Made by a program: the position numbers and the translations under genes
Notes under the pieces: generated by a model
Told to the model about the DNA's origin: nothing
Database searches by the model: none
The model's input: only the letters and a program-made list of their open reading frames with translations
In this document: in pieces, positions 1 through 6,728 of the stretch
Layout: each line of letters starts with the position of its first letter
Position numbering within the stretch: position 1 is the first letter of the stretch
Assembly (NCBI GenBank): GCA_017518225.1
Contig: JAFWVV010000013.1
Coordinates: forward strand, 1 to 38,470
Source: Oscillospiraceae bacterium
GTDB lineage: Bacteria; Bacillota; Clostridia; Oscillospirales; Oscillospiraceae
Reading direction: 5' to 3'
DNA: 38,470 bases

Positions 1-129
1 ATCGACCGCGTGACGAAGAGCCGGTACAAGGTTGACGCGAGGAAGGAGTCCTTCACGCTCGCGCCTGCTGCTGTGACGGACGATCCCGAAGAGAAGCCCG
101 CGGAAGAGTCTGAGGACAAGCAGGGCTAA
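1..129 (+). CDS. C-terminal fragment of an unrecognised protein
   Basis: The window opens inside a reading frame (frame 1) that runs 42 codons to a TAA at 127-129. The visible tail has a basic stretch (RVTKSRYKVDARK) followed by an acidic, Pro/Glu-rich end (DDPEEKPAEESEDKQG) that looks disordered. I do not recognise the family. A strong hairpin terminator follows within a few bases, so this is a genuine gene end. It lies on the same side of the interrupted phosphatase gene (2074-2121) as the sigma/anti-sigma pair, so it may belong to the same integrated element; that is inference. Confidence 0.55.
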   Translation: MDRVTKSRYKVDARKESFTLAPAAVTDDPEEKPAEESEDKQG

Positions 130-134
130 AACAG

Positions 135-176
135 AAAAAGGCGGTGTCGGAACTGATCACTCCGGCACCGCCTTTT
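135..176. terminator. Bidirectional intrinsic terminator
   Basis: The arm AAAAGGCGGTGTCGGA pairs with TCCGGCACCGCCTTTT around the loop ACTGATCAC, with a single G-T wobble. It has A-tract and T-tract flanks, so it works in both directions. It sits between the convergent ends of the partial gene (129) and the anti-sigma gene (186). Confidence 0.85.
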
Positions 177-185
177 TCTATAGTA

Positions 186-1247
186 TCAAACTACTGGTAC
201 GATAATCAAATCACTATCTGTCAGTGTCCGTGCCCAGGGGAAGTTTCTCGCAAAGACCAATGCGTCCACCTGTTCCGGCTGGAGGATTTGATGCGAAGAG
301 TAGTCCATCTCAAGAATCAGGCTGTCGATATCCGCATAGCCTACCTGCGTGGGCGGCCCGAAGATATTGGTCAGCGTCGTTCCGCCCTTCAGCCGTATGC
401 CGACAAGTTGCAAGTCAAACACTTCAAGTGTCTCGTAGCCCTCCCAGAGCTCAGGAAGCTGCATCGTGACCTTTGCGGAAATCGGGCTGATTTCCGCAGA
501 GATCAGCTTGATCCCGGTATCCCCGAGGACAGCATCCGGCTGTAAAGTCAGCAGTTCACCGTTGCTGCTGGGGGTCCAGATGAGTTCCCACGGGCCCTCG
601 ACTATAGCTTGGTACTGTCCCTTATCACCGGTTCCCAGACTGTCGATCACCACGCGGATTTGCTTACCCGCGAAGGATTCCCACTTGCCTCCGGCCTTTG
701 CGGTGAAATCAAATTCCATTGAGCCGTCCGGGGCTGTGAAAATCAACTTGTCGTTTGTATCTCTTTCCTCGACGAAGCCACCGGTCATGTTTGGCGCATG
801 TTCTCCGTCGAAGCTCAGCGACCAGCCGCCGATGTCGGGATACTGTCCCTCCGGGATCGTAAAGCCTTCGATCCGAAGGGCGATATGGGCGGTATCTCTG
901 TCAATGATCGTCTGCTCTACCGAAATTGTCACGCCGTTGGCAGTGGCGCTGACAATCTGGGAGGTGTCAGACAGGCCGCTCTGCTCGGCCATTTCTTTTT
1001 CTGTATCCGTGGCAGGGAGCTGTTGCTCCATACCGCGCGACCAATGAATATAGATGGCATAGGCCGTCACGCCCAGTGCGAGGATCAGTGCAACCACCGC
1101 AGCGATACTCAGGACTCGACCCATCCGCTTGGGCGCACGGGACGTTCTATGCTCTATACGTTGATAGCCCAATGCACGGCTGACTTTTTCGATCTTATCA
1201 TCGGAAATGCTTCCGATGGCTTTCATCATTCGTTCCGAATTGTACAT
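186..1247 (-). CDS. DUF4179-type transmembrane anti-sigma factor
   Basis: Predicted 353-residue single-pass membrane protein. A short cytoplasmic N-terminus (about residues 1-44) precedes one hydrophobic segment (about 45-67, VLSIAAVVALILALGVTAYA). A long extracytoplasmic domain rich in beta-type sequence follows; its first part (ANGVTISVEQTIIDRDTAHIAL) is typical of DUF4179 proteins. The family is known as the partner of sigma-70/ECF-like factors, holding sigma at the membrane until a signal arrives. Its start overlaps the 3' end of the sigma gene by 22 bases, which fits translational coupling, and a GGAGGG site lies just upstream of the ATG. The signal is unknown. Pairing with the upstream sigma factor is certain from context; the regulatory direction is inferred from the family. 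Confidence 0.8.
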   Translation of the reverse strand: MYNSERMMKAIGSISDDKIEKVSRALGYQRIEHRTSRAPKRMGRVLSIAAVVALILALGVTAYAIYIHWSRGMEQQLPATDTEKEMAEQSGLSDTSQIVSATANGVTISVEQTIIDRDTAHIALRIEGFTIPEGQYPDIGGWSLSFDGEHAPNMTGGFVEERDTNDKLIFTAPDGSMEFDFTAKAGGKWESFAGKQIRVVIDSLGTGDKGQYQAIVEGPWELIWTPSSNGELLTLQPDAVLGDTGIKLISAEISPISAKVTMQLPELWEGYETLEVFDLQLVGIRLKGGTTLTNIFGPPTQVGYADIDSLILEMDYSSHQILQPEQVDALVFARNFPWARTLTDSDLIIVPVV

Positions 1248-1798
1248 AAACCCTCCATTAATAGATAGGCTCTCAGCTTGCTCCTTGTCCGTTTCAGCAT
1301 GGCGGCGACGCCGCTACGGCTCAGACCAAGCTTTTCTGCGATCTCCCTCTCGGTCGCCACAAACCAGTACCGACTAACAAATACAAGCTGTTCTTCTTCC
1401 GGGAGTTGCCCGACAAAAGCGTCAATGGCGCGACTGAGTTCCCGGTCCTCAATCTCCTTTTCCAGATCGTAGCCGGAGGCAATACACTCATCCAGTTCTT
1501 CCAGAGCGAGCTCCGCTTCGCCGCAGCCGCGCTTTTTCGCCGTACGTCGGACGATCTTGGTCAGCGCGAAATTACGCGTGATTCGGGCGAGAAAAGGACT
1601 AAGCCGTTCCGGACGCTTGTCTGGCATAGAGTTCCATGCGCTCATCCAGGTATCGTTGACGCACTCCTCGGAATCCTCGCTGTTTTCCAGAATGTTATAC
1701 GCGATGATGTGGCAGTAGCGCCCGTACTTCTGCTCGGTTTCAGTGATGGCCTGTTCCGAGCGCTGCCAGTATAAGTTGACTATCTCTCTGTCATTCAT
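1226..1798 (-). CDS. ECF-like RNA polymerase sigma factor
   Basis: 190-residue sigma-70 family protein. Region 2 is seen in the N-terminal half (YCHIIAYNILENSEDSEECV, then DTWMSAWNSMPD). Region 4 is at the C-terminus (LPEEEQLVFVSRYW, then the helix-turn-helix EREIAEKLGLSRSGVAAMLK). There is no region 1 or 3, as in ECF factors. I place the start at the ATG at 1798 because an AAAGGAG site sits 7 bases upstream; a longer frame beginning at 1828 lacks such a site. It forms an operon with the overlapping anti-sigma gene. The target regulon is unknown. The pair probably regulates itself, which is usual for ECF pairs but not shown here. Confidence 0.85.
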   Translation of the reverse strand: MNDREIVNLYWQRSEQAITETEQKYGRYCHIIAYNILENSEDSEECVNDTWMSAWNSMPDKRPERLSPFLARITRNFALTKIVRRTAKKRGCGEAELALEELDECIASGYDLEKEIEDRELSRAIDAFVGQLPEEEQLVFVSRYWFVATEREIAEKLGLSRSGVAAMLKRTRSKLRAYLLMEGLCTIRNE

Positions 1799-1828
1799 AC
1801 CTCGTCTCCTTTGTTTTAGGGCCCTCAC

Positions 1829-2091
1829 TCATATAAATCCATTTTTCGAGCAAAGTGTCACTCAAACAAGAAATAATCTTCATGAACTTGTTTTATTAAA
1901 TAATACCACTATTCATTATCAGATGCTCAGAAAAGCAGCCCTGGTGTCTTCACACCAGAGCTGTCGTTGTACATATATGGTTTTCAGTCCGCTGAACGGT
2001 AGTAAAACGGTAGTAGCCGATACCCGCTGTTGCCGCAGTTTGCCGCGATCTGGCGCACCTAATCGCAACCTGCTCACTTCTCAGACGTCCT
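1829..2091. other. Gene-free presumed element end
   Basis: I see no convincing gene between the sigma start and the broken phosphatase gene. The stretch holds the sigma gene leader, the terminator at 1931-1962 and a direct repeat ACGGTAGTA at 1996-2004 and 2007-2015 (11-base period). It ends at the point where the phosphatase coding sequence loses homology (about 2091). I interpret 1996-2091 as the terminal sequence of an integrated element. Repeats of this kind can be recombinase arm sites, but no recombinase gene is in view. Confidence 0.4.
1931..1962 (-). terminator. Minus-strand hairpin terminator
   Basis: Read on the minus strand, AGCTCTGGTGT pairs with ACACCAGGGCT around a GAAG tetraloop, with one G-T wobble, followed by GCTTTT. 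It lies between the sigma gene promoter region and the interrupted phosphatase remnant. It would stop transcription entering from the 2424-2074 side. Confidence 0.6.
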
Positions 2092-2121
2092 GCCGTGGCA
2101 GACGAAGAGGATGTTTATCAT
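2074..2121 (-). pseudogene. 5' remnant of low-molecular-weight protein tyrosine phosphatase
   Basis: A well-placed ATG (2121-2119) with AAGGAG upstream encodes MINILFVCHGRTSEK and then stops. The first ten residues, MINILFVCHG, are the standard start of LMW-PTPs, in which the catalytic loop continues as C-x5-R (CHGNICRS). Here the sequence diverges right after CHG, inside the catalytic P-loop, and terminates five codons later. The gene is therefore cut at its 5' end, most simply by insertion of the DNA to its left. It would have been co-transcribed with the small membrane protein gene ending at 2158. The rest of the gene is not in the window. Confidence 0.65.
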
Positions 2122-2157
2122 ATCGGATTTCTCCTTGTTTTCTCAGTGTGAAGCGTC

Positions 2158-2424
2158 TTAGCCGCAGATGATCTTGGCCAGGATATAGGCGGCGGCGATC
2201 GCGCCCAGCGTGACCCAGACGTTCATCCGAAACACGCGACGCTCGCCCTCCGGCGGTTTGGGCTCGCCGGTTTTGCGGCTGGCGACTACGGCTTCGTCGA
2301 ACGCGGAATCGTTGCCGCTGCGGTACTTGTTCGCCTTATATACTACCGGGAGGATCGCCAGCAGCTCCAGCACGAGGGCGATCCCGCAAAAGGTGAAAAA
2401 AGCTTCATATCCATAAAAAAGCAA
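2158..2424 (-). CDS. Small two-TM membrane protein
   Basis: Up to 88 residues, with two hydrophobic helices (about 9-29, FFTFCGIALVLELLAILPVV, and 68-86, NVWVTLGAIAAAYILAKIIC) separated by a charged loop rich in Lys, Arg and Glu. I do not recognise the family. The start is uncertain: the frame can begin at the TTG at 2424, but the purine-rich GGAAAGGA touches that codon directly, which is too close for a normal ribosome site. No better in-frame start is visible nearby. It precedes the truncated phosphatase gene in the same direction (37 bases apart), so the two were probably an operon. Confidence 0.6.
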   Translation of the reverse strand: MLFYGYEAFFTFCGIALVLELLAILPVVYKANKYRSGNDSAFDEAVVASRKTGEPKPPEGERRVFRMNVWVTLGAIAAAYILAKIICG

Positions 2425-2431
2425 TCCTTTC

Positions 2432-2464
2432 CCTGTGATACGCTCTATCAGAGCATATCACAGG
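2432..2464. repeat. Inverted repeat in the divergent region before the transketolase genes
   Basis: CCTGTGATA (2432-2440) pairs with TATCACAGG (2456-2464). Inside it GCTCT pairs with AGAGC around the loop ATC, with one C/A mismatch between the two stems. It lies directly upstream of the small membrane protein gene and about 40 bases before the transketolase promoter. There is no T-tract, so an operator or RNA hairpin is as likely as a terminator. Confidence 0.5.
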
Positions 2465-2505
2465 ACGGGACGTTTGCCAAGCGGGATTTTCGATCGCCGG
2501 AAGCC

Positions 2506-2534
2506 TTGACAAAGTTCGGACAACGCGATACACT
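2506..2534 (+). promoter_or_regulatory. Sigma-A promoter of the transketolase operon
   Basis: TTGACA (2506-2511), 17-base spacer, TACACT (2529-2534). It lies 55 bases upstream of the TTG start of the first transketolase gene. Confidence 0.65.
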
Positions 2535-2588
2535 CAAAACACAAGATCCGGTTTCTACAAGAAAAACAACAATCAGGAGGAACGCAAC

Positions 2589-3416
2589 TTGAAGTCCGAT
2601 TTGAAAGAGATCTGCCGGGATATTCGCTGCGACATGATGACCTGCATCGGTCATCTGGGCGTCGGCCACGTCGGCGGCTGCCTGTCTGTGACAGAGCTGC
2701 TCGCCGTGCTGTACTTCGAGGCGATGAACATCGACCCGAAGCGCCCCGATATGCCCGGGCGCGACCGCTTTATCTGCTCCAAGGGCCACGCCGGCCCTGC
2801 GGTCTATGCCGCGCTCGCCAACCGCGGCTACTTTGACAAGAAGGAGCTGCTCACGCTCAATCAGGGCGGCACCAATCTCCCCTCCCACTGCGACATGAAT
2901 CGCACCCCCGGCGTCGATGTGACGGCGGGCTCCCTCGGTCAGGGCTTTTCCTGCGCCGTGGGCGTCGCGCTGGGCTCCAAGCTATCGAAGGACGGCGCGA
3001 CCGTCTATGCCCTCGTCGGCGACGGCGAGAGCCAGGAGGGTCAGATCTGGGAGGCGGCGATGTTTGCCGCTGCCAAGAAGCTGGACAATCTCATCGCGTT
3101 CACCGACTATAACAAAATGCAGATCGACGACACCGTGGAAAATATCGTCGATATCGCGCCGCTGGCGGAAAAGTGGGCCGCCTTCGGCTGGCACGTCATC
3201 GACGTGGAGGACGGCAACGACGTCGAGCAGGTCTCCGCGGCTGTCGCGCACGCAAAGCTCGGCCTCGGCAGCGGAAAGCCGACCATGGTCATCCTCAACA
3301 CCGTAAAGGGCTGCGGCGTCAAGTGGATCGAGGATTTGGGCGTCGCCAACCACAACACCAACGTCAGCGAGGAGCAGGCGAAAGCTGCCATCGCCGAGAT
3401 CAGAGGGGAGGCATAA
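2589..3416 (+). CDS. Transketolase, N-terminal (ThDP-binding) subunit
   Basis: 275 residues, equal to the first third of a full transketolase. It carries the thiamine diphosphate/Mg site: GDGESQEGQIWEA (GDG at residues 144-146) and the matching Asn in DYNKMQ (N175), plus the conserved SKGHAGPA. With the next gene it forms a split transketolase that transfers two-carbon units in the non-oxidative pentose phosphate pathway, in the cytoplasm. The start is a TTG, chosen because AGGAGG lies 8 bases upstream and the frame has no better start. Three bases separate it from the C-terminal subunit gene. Split transketolases are common in Clostridia and archaea. Confidence 0.93.
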   Translation: MKSDLKEICRDIRCDMMTCIGHLGVGHVGGCLSVTELLAVLYFEAMNIDPKRPDMPGRDRFICSKGHAGPAVYAALANRGYFDKKELLTLNQGGTNLPSHCDMNRTPGVDVTAGSLGQGFSCAVGVALGSKLSKDGATVYALVGDGESQEGQIWEAAMFAAAKKLDNLIAFTDYNKMQIDDTVENIVDIAPLAEKWAAFGWHVIDVEDGNDVEQVSAAVAHAKLGLGSGKPTMVILNTVKGCGVKWIEDLGVANHNTNVSEEQAKAAIAEIRGEA

Positions 3417-3419
3417 GAC

Positions 3420-4343
3420 ATGGAAATGAGAGCTGTTTACGCCGAATGCCTGGCGGAGCTGATGGAGCAGGACAAGCGCGTTTGCCTGCTGGACGCCGAC
3501 CTTGCCAAGGCCTGCGGCACCCGCAAGCTGTACGACCGCTTCCCCGGGCAGTGCTTTGACTGCGGCATCGCCGAGCAGAACATGGCCTCCATCGGCGCGG
3601 GACTTTCCAGCTACGGCTTTAAGCCCTGGATCGAGAGCTTTACCCCCTTTGCCACCCGACGCATCTGCGACCAGATCGCAATCTCCATCGCCTATGCCAG
3701 GCAGAACGTGAAGATCGTCGGCACCGATCCCGGCATTGCCGCCGAGCTCAACGGCGGCACCCACATGAGCCTTGAGGATATCGGCGTGCTGCGCTCCATC
3801 CCCGGTCTCGTGATCGTCGAGCCCGTGGACGAGGTGCAGCTGCGCGCGGCCATGCCCGTGCTGGGCGCCTACGAGGGGCCGGTCTATCTGCGTCTGTTCC
3901 GCAAGCAGACTCCCGTCGTCTTCGACGAGGGCTACCGCTTTGAGCTGTTCAAAGCGGATATGCTTCGCGAAGGCAAGGATCTGTCGATCTTCGTCTCGGG
4001 ACTTCTGACGCGGGACTGCCTGGACGCCGTCGAGGCGCTGCAGGCGGCCGGTATCGACGCGGAGATCATCAATGTCCACACCATTAAGCCCATCGACCGC
4101 GAGACGCTGATTGCCTCGGCGCGCAAGACCGGCGCGGTGCTGACGGTGGAAAACCACAACGTCATCGGCGGCCTGCACTCGGCTGTGTGCGAGGCGCTGG
4201 CACAGGAGAAGATCCCCGTTTGCGCCGTCGGCGTACAGGATCGCTTCGGCGAGGTCGGCAAAATGCCCTATCTACGCGAGGTCATGGGACTGCGCGTGGA
4301 GGATATCATCGCTGCCGCGAAAGAGGCCGTCAAGCTGAAATAA
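3420..4343 (+). CDS. Transketolase, C-terminal subunit
   Basis: 307 residues covering the pyrimidine-binding and C-terminal domains. The motif DCGIAEQNMASIGAGLSSYG carries the conserved Glu that activates thiamine diphosphate. FTPFATRRICDQI and GTHMSLEDIGVLR follow, and the C-terminal domain has VENHNVIGGLHSAV. It acts as a heteromer with the product of 2589-3416. The two genes share a promoter at 2506 and a terminator at 4364. DXS-like enzymes share this layout, but DXS is a single chain of about 600 residues, so transketolase is the better call. An alternative start two codons later (MRAVYAE) is possible. Confidence 0.92.
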   Translation: MEMRAVYAECLAELMEQDKRVCLLDADLAKACGTRKLYDRFPGQCFDCGIAEQNMASIGAGLSSYGFKPWIESFTPFATRRICDQIAISIAYARQNVKIVGTDPGIAAELNGGTHMSLEDIGVLRSIPGLVIVEPVDEVQLRAAMPVLGAYEGPVYLRLFRKQTPVVFDEGYRFELFKADMLREGKDLSIFVSGLLTRDCLDAVEALQAAGIDAEIINVHTIKPIDRETLIASARKTGAVLTVENHNVIGGLHSAVCEALAQEKIPVCAVGVQDRFGEVGKMPYLREVMGLRVEDIIAAAKEAVKLK

Positions 4344-4363
4344 CAAAAAATTCTGCAAAAAAA

Positions 4364-4400
4364 CCGGCAGAGAGCCTTTGATCTGGCTCTCTGCCGGTTT
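4364..4400. terminator. Bidirectional terminator between transketolase and binding-protein genes
   Basis: A perfect 13-bp stem, CCGGCAGAGAGCC with GGCTCTCTGCCGG, has an 8-base loop, A-tract on the left and T-tract on the right. It serves both convergent genes. Confidence 0.92.
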
Positions 4401-4412
4401 TCCTTGCTTGGA

Positions 4413-5228
4413 TCAATGGGAGTTGAAGTACATCATGGCGGTGCTGTCGGTAAGCACGGCGTCGCATTCGCCGGCGTAGAGCGCGGCGAAGCACTCGGTG
4501 GTGCCGCCCGGCAGGCGCGTGATCTGCCCAAGCTTTTCCATCAGCTTCGGCTGGGTTTCAAGTGCGGCGGTTGCCTCGGGGGTGGTGGGCATGGCGAGAT
4601 TGCGCCGCTTCAGCGAGGCCGAGCCGCTGATGCGCGAGCCGTCGCGCGAGATGATGACGATGTCGTTTTCAATATAGGGGCCGTACTGGGTGTACTTGCG
4701 CGCGTCGATCTCTTTCTGATCCAGCGCGATGCCGCCCCAGGCGACGTCGATGTTGCCGGAATAGAGCTCGATGTAGACGTTCTCCTTCTCAATCGGCAGC
4801 ACCTTCAGCGTCCAGCCGAGGCGGCTGCAGACCACGCTCGCGAGCTCCACGTCAAAGCCCCAGTAGTTGCCCTCCTGCATGTAGGCCATCGGGAAGGAAT
4901 TGATGTCTACGCCGACGAGCAGGGTGTGCGCCTCCGGCTCCTCCAGCTTGCTCAGCGCCTCGGCGTCCTTGCCAAATTCGATGGCGTCGCGACCGAGCCA
5001 CTTGCGGCTGAGCTCCTCAACACGCCCCTCGGCGTTGAGGGTCTCGATGGCGGCGACGACGTAGTTGCGCAGCGGATCGTCGTTGCGGAAGGCGAGGGAG
5101 TATTCCTGCTCGACCAGCGTAACGGCCGCGTTGACGCGGAAATTGGTCTGGTTGCCGCAGGCTGTCAGCAGCAGCGCCAAAAGCAGCAGCGCCGCCGGCA
5201 GCAGGGCAAGTTTCTTTTTGGTTTTCAT
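4413..5228 (-). CDS. Solute-binding lipoprotein, SBP_bac_3-like with permuted segment order
   Basis: 271 residues with a lipoprotein signal (lipobox LTAC, Cys24). The body matches polar amino-acid ABC-transporter binding proteins, but the order is unusual. Residues about 33-79 (EYSLAFRNDDPLRNYVVAAI, then LNAEGRVEELSRKWLG) correspond to the normal C-terminal end of the family. Residues from about 103 (LLVGVDINSFPMAY, GFDVELA, IDVAWGGIALD) correspond to the normal N-terminus. The chain ends with CDAVLTDSTAMMYF, just where the piece found at the front would normally follow. The gene ends next to a strong terminator, so it is not simply cut off. No permease or ATPase gene adjoins it. The probable ligand is a polar amino acid. 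It lies downstream of the M18 peptidase on the same strand, 42 bases away. Confidence 0.85.
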   Translation of the reverse strand: MKTKKKLALLPAALLLLALLLTACGNQTNFRVNAAVTLVEQEYSLAFRNDDPLRNYVVAAIETLNAEGRVEELSRKWLGRDAIEFGKDAEALSKLEEPEAHTLLVGVDINSFPMAYMQEGNYWGFDVELASVVCSRLGWTLKVLPIEKENVYIELYSGNIDVAWGGIALDQKEIDARKYTQYGPYIENDIVIISRDGSRISGSASLKRRNLAMPTTPEATAALETQPKLMEKLGQITRLPGGTTECFAALYAGECDAVLTDSTAMMYFNSH

Positions 5229-5270
5229 AGCGTTCCTTTCGTGCCGTGCGGTGGAAAGAGCGGCGTTTCC

Positions 5271-6569
5271 TTAAAGCGTAAAGCCCTGCTTCGCGGGGCG
5301 GTAGGCGCAGGCGTAGAACGCGCGCGCGGCGGCGACGAGATGTGAGGTGTCCTTTGCGCCGGCGGTTTCATAGCAGGAGTGCATCGCCAGCTGCGCCAGA
5401 CCGATATCCAGCGTCGGCACGGCGACCTGAGAGAGGCTGATGTGGCCGAGCGTACCGCCGCCGCGCAGATCCGGGCGGTTGGAATAGCTCTGCACCGGCA
5501 CCTCGGCGCGGCGGCAGATCTCCTGAAACACCGCGGCGGAGTAGCCGTCGGTGGTATAGTTCATGGCGGCGTTATATTTGATGACGACGCCGGCGTTGAG
5601 CGCGGGACGCTCGTTGCGATCGGCAAACTCGGGGCGGTTGGGGTGGACGGCGTGGGCGTTGTCCGCCGAGACCATAAAGCTGCGGCTGACGGCGGCGCGG
5701 TACTGCGCGTTCGTATTGCCCAAGGCCTCCCAGGCGCGGCAGAGCACGTCGTCCAGGAAGGTCGAGGCCGCGCCCTGACGGGTGCCGCTGCCGACCTCCT
5801 CGTTGTCAAAGACGCACAGCACCGTCGCGCAGGCGGGCTGTTCGACCTGCAAAAAGCCCTGCATGCAGCCGAACACGCACTGCAGGTCGTCCAGCCGCGG
5901 GGCGGATACGAATTCGTTTTCCGCGCCCCAGACGCAGCCGGGGGTGCGCGGGTAGAGGTTCAGTTCGCGGCTGACAATGTCCTCCTCCGCCACGCCGAGC
6001 GTCTCGGCCAGCAGCGCGTTGAGACCTTTTTCCATTCCGGCGCCGCCCATCAGCGGCAGCATGTCCACGTTGACGTTGTAGCTCTTCTCCTCGTTGGCCG
6101 AACGATCCATGTGAATGGCGAGGTTCGGGATCAGCAGCAGATCGCGGTCAATGTTCACGAGGCGCAGCTCCACGCCGTTTTTCGTGCGCACGGCGACGCG
6201 CCCCGCCACGGACAACGGGCGATCCAGCCAGGTGCTGCAGAGCATCCCGCCGTATTTTTCCACCGAAAGGCGCGTGTAAAGACCGAGGTTTTTCTCCTCG
6301 CCGCCGCACTTGACGCGGAAAGCGGGCGCGTCATCATGCGCGGCCATGATGAGGAAATTCTCCGGCTTTTCCGGCAGGTTCAGCGCGATCACAGCCGAGC
6401 CGCTGCGTGTTACGTAGTATTTTCCGGGCGCGTGCAGGCTCCAGTCATCCTGCTCCTCCAGCCGCGTATAGCCGGCCTTTTCCAGGGTTTTGGCGACGGT
6501 GTCCGCCGCGTGCCAGGCGGTGGGGCTCTGTTCAATAAACTGTAAAAGCTCGCGGTTATAATCCTGCAT
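5271..6569 (-). CDS. M18 family aminopeptidase (aspartyl aminopeptidase type)
   Basis: 432 residues, the usual M18 length. Visible metal-site elements are MAAHDDAPAFRVK (H78 and the following Asp), CVFDNEEVGS (the catalytic/metal Glu pair) and the C-terminal MHSCYETAG region with a late His. M18 enzymes are cytosolic dodecameric zinc peptidases that remove N-terminal residues, often acidic ones. The start ATG has CAGGAGA upstream. The binding-protein gene follows 42 bases downstream, so they may be co-transcribed. A weak minus-strand promoter with an extended -10 (TGTGATATATT, around 6609-6619) is possible. With the M3 peptidase that diverges from it, it suggests peptide use as a nutrient. 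Confidence 0.92.
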   Translation of the reverse strand: MQDYNRELLQFIEQSPTAWHAADTVAKTLEKAGYTRLEEQDDWSLHAPGKYYVTRSGSAVIALNLPEKPENFLIMAAHDDAPAFRVKCGGEEKNLGLYTRLSVEKYGGMLCSTWLDRPLSVAGRVAVRTKNGVELRLVNIDRDLLLIPNLAIHMDRSANEEKSYNVNVDMLPLMGGAGMEKGLNALLAETLGVAEEDIVSRELNLYPRTPGCVWGAENEFVSAPRLDDLQCVFGCMQGFLQVEQPACATVLCVFDNEEVGSGTRQGAASTFLDDVLCRAWEALGNTNAQYRAAVSRSFMVSADNAHAVHPNRPEFADRNERPALNAGVVIKYNAAMNYTTDGYSAAVFQEICRRAEVPVQSYSNRPDLRGGGTLGHISLSQVAVPTLDIGLAQLAMHSCYETAGAKDTSHLVAAARAFYACAYRPAKQGFTL

Positions 6570-6641
6570 AGCATCGTCTCCTGTTCTTTTTTTGTTCGCT
6601 GTTTTTCAATATATCACATTTTTTTCGCTTTGCCTATAGGA

Positions 6642-6670
6642 TTGAAAAAATTTAGAAAGTCCTGTATAGT
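6642..6670 (+). promoter_or_regulatory. Sigma-A promoter of the M3 peptidase gene
   Basis: TTGAAA (6642-6647), 17-base spacer, TATAGT (6665-6670), 58 bases before the start codon. Confidence 0.7.
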
Positions 6671-6728
6671 AGAGACAGAATATCGCGCCCGGCTTGTCCG
6701 GGTCAAAAATGAGAAAGGATGATCGCCC

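Noticed and set aside
2982..4178. Minus-strand frame of 398 codons opposite the transketolase genes
   Set aside because: Antisense to two certain genes.
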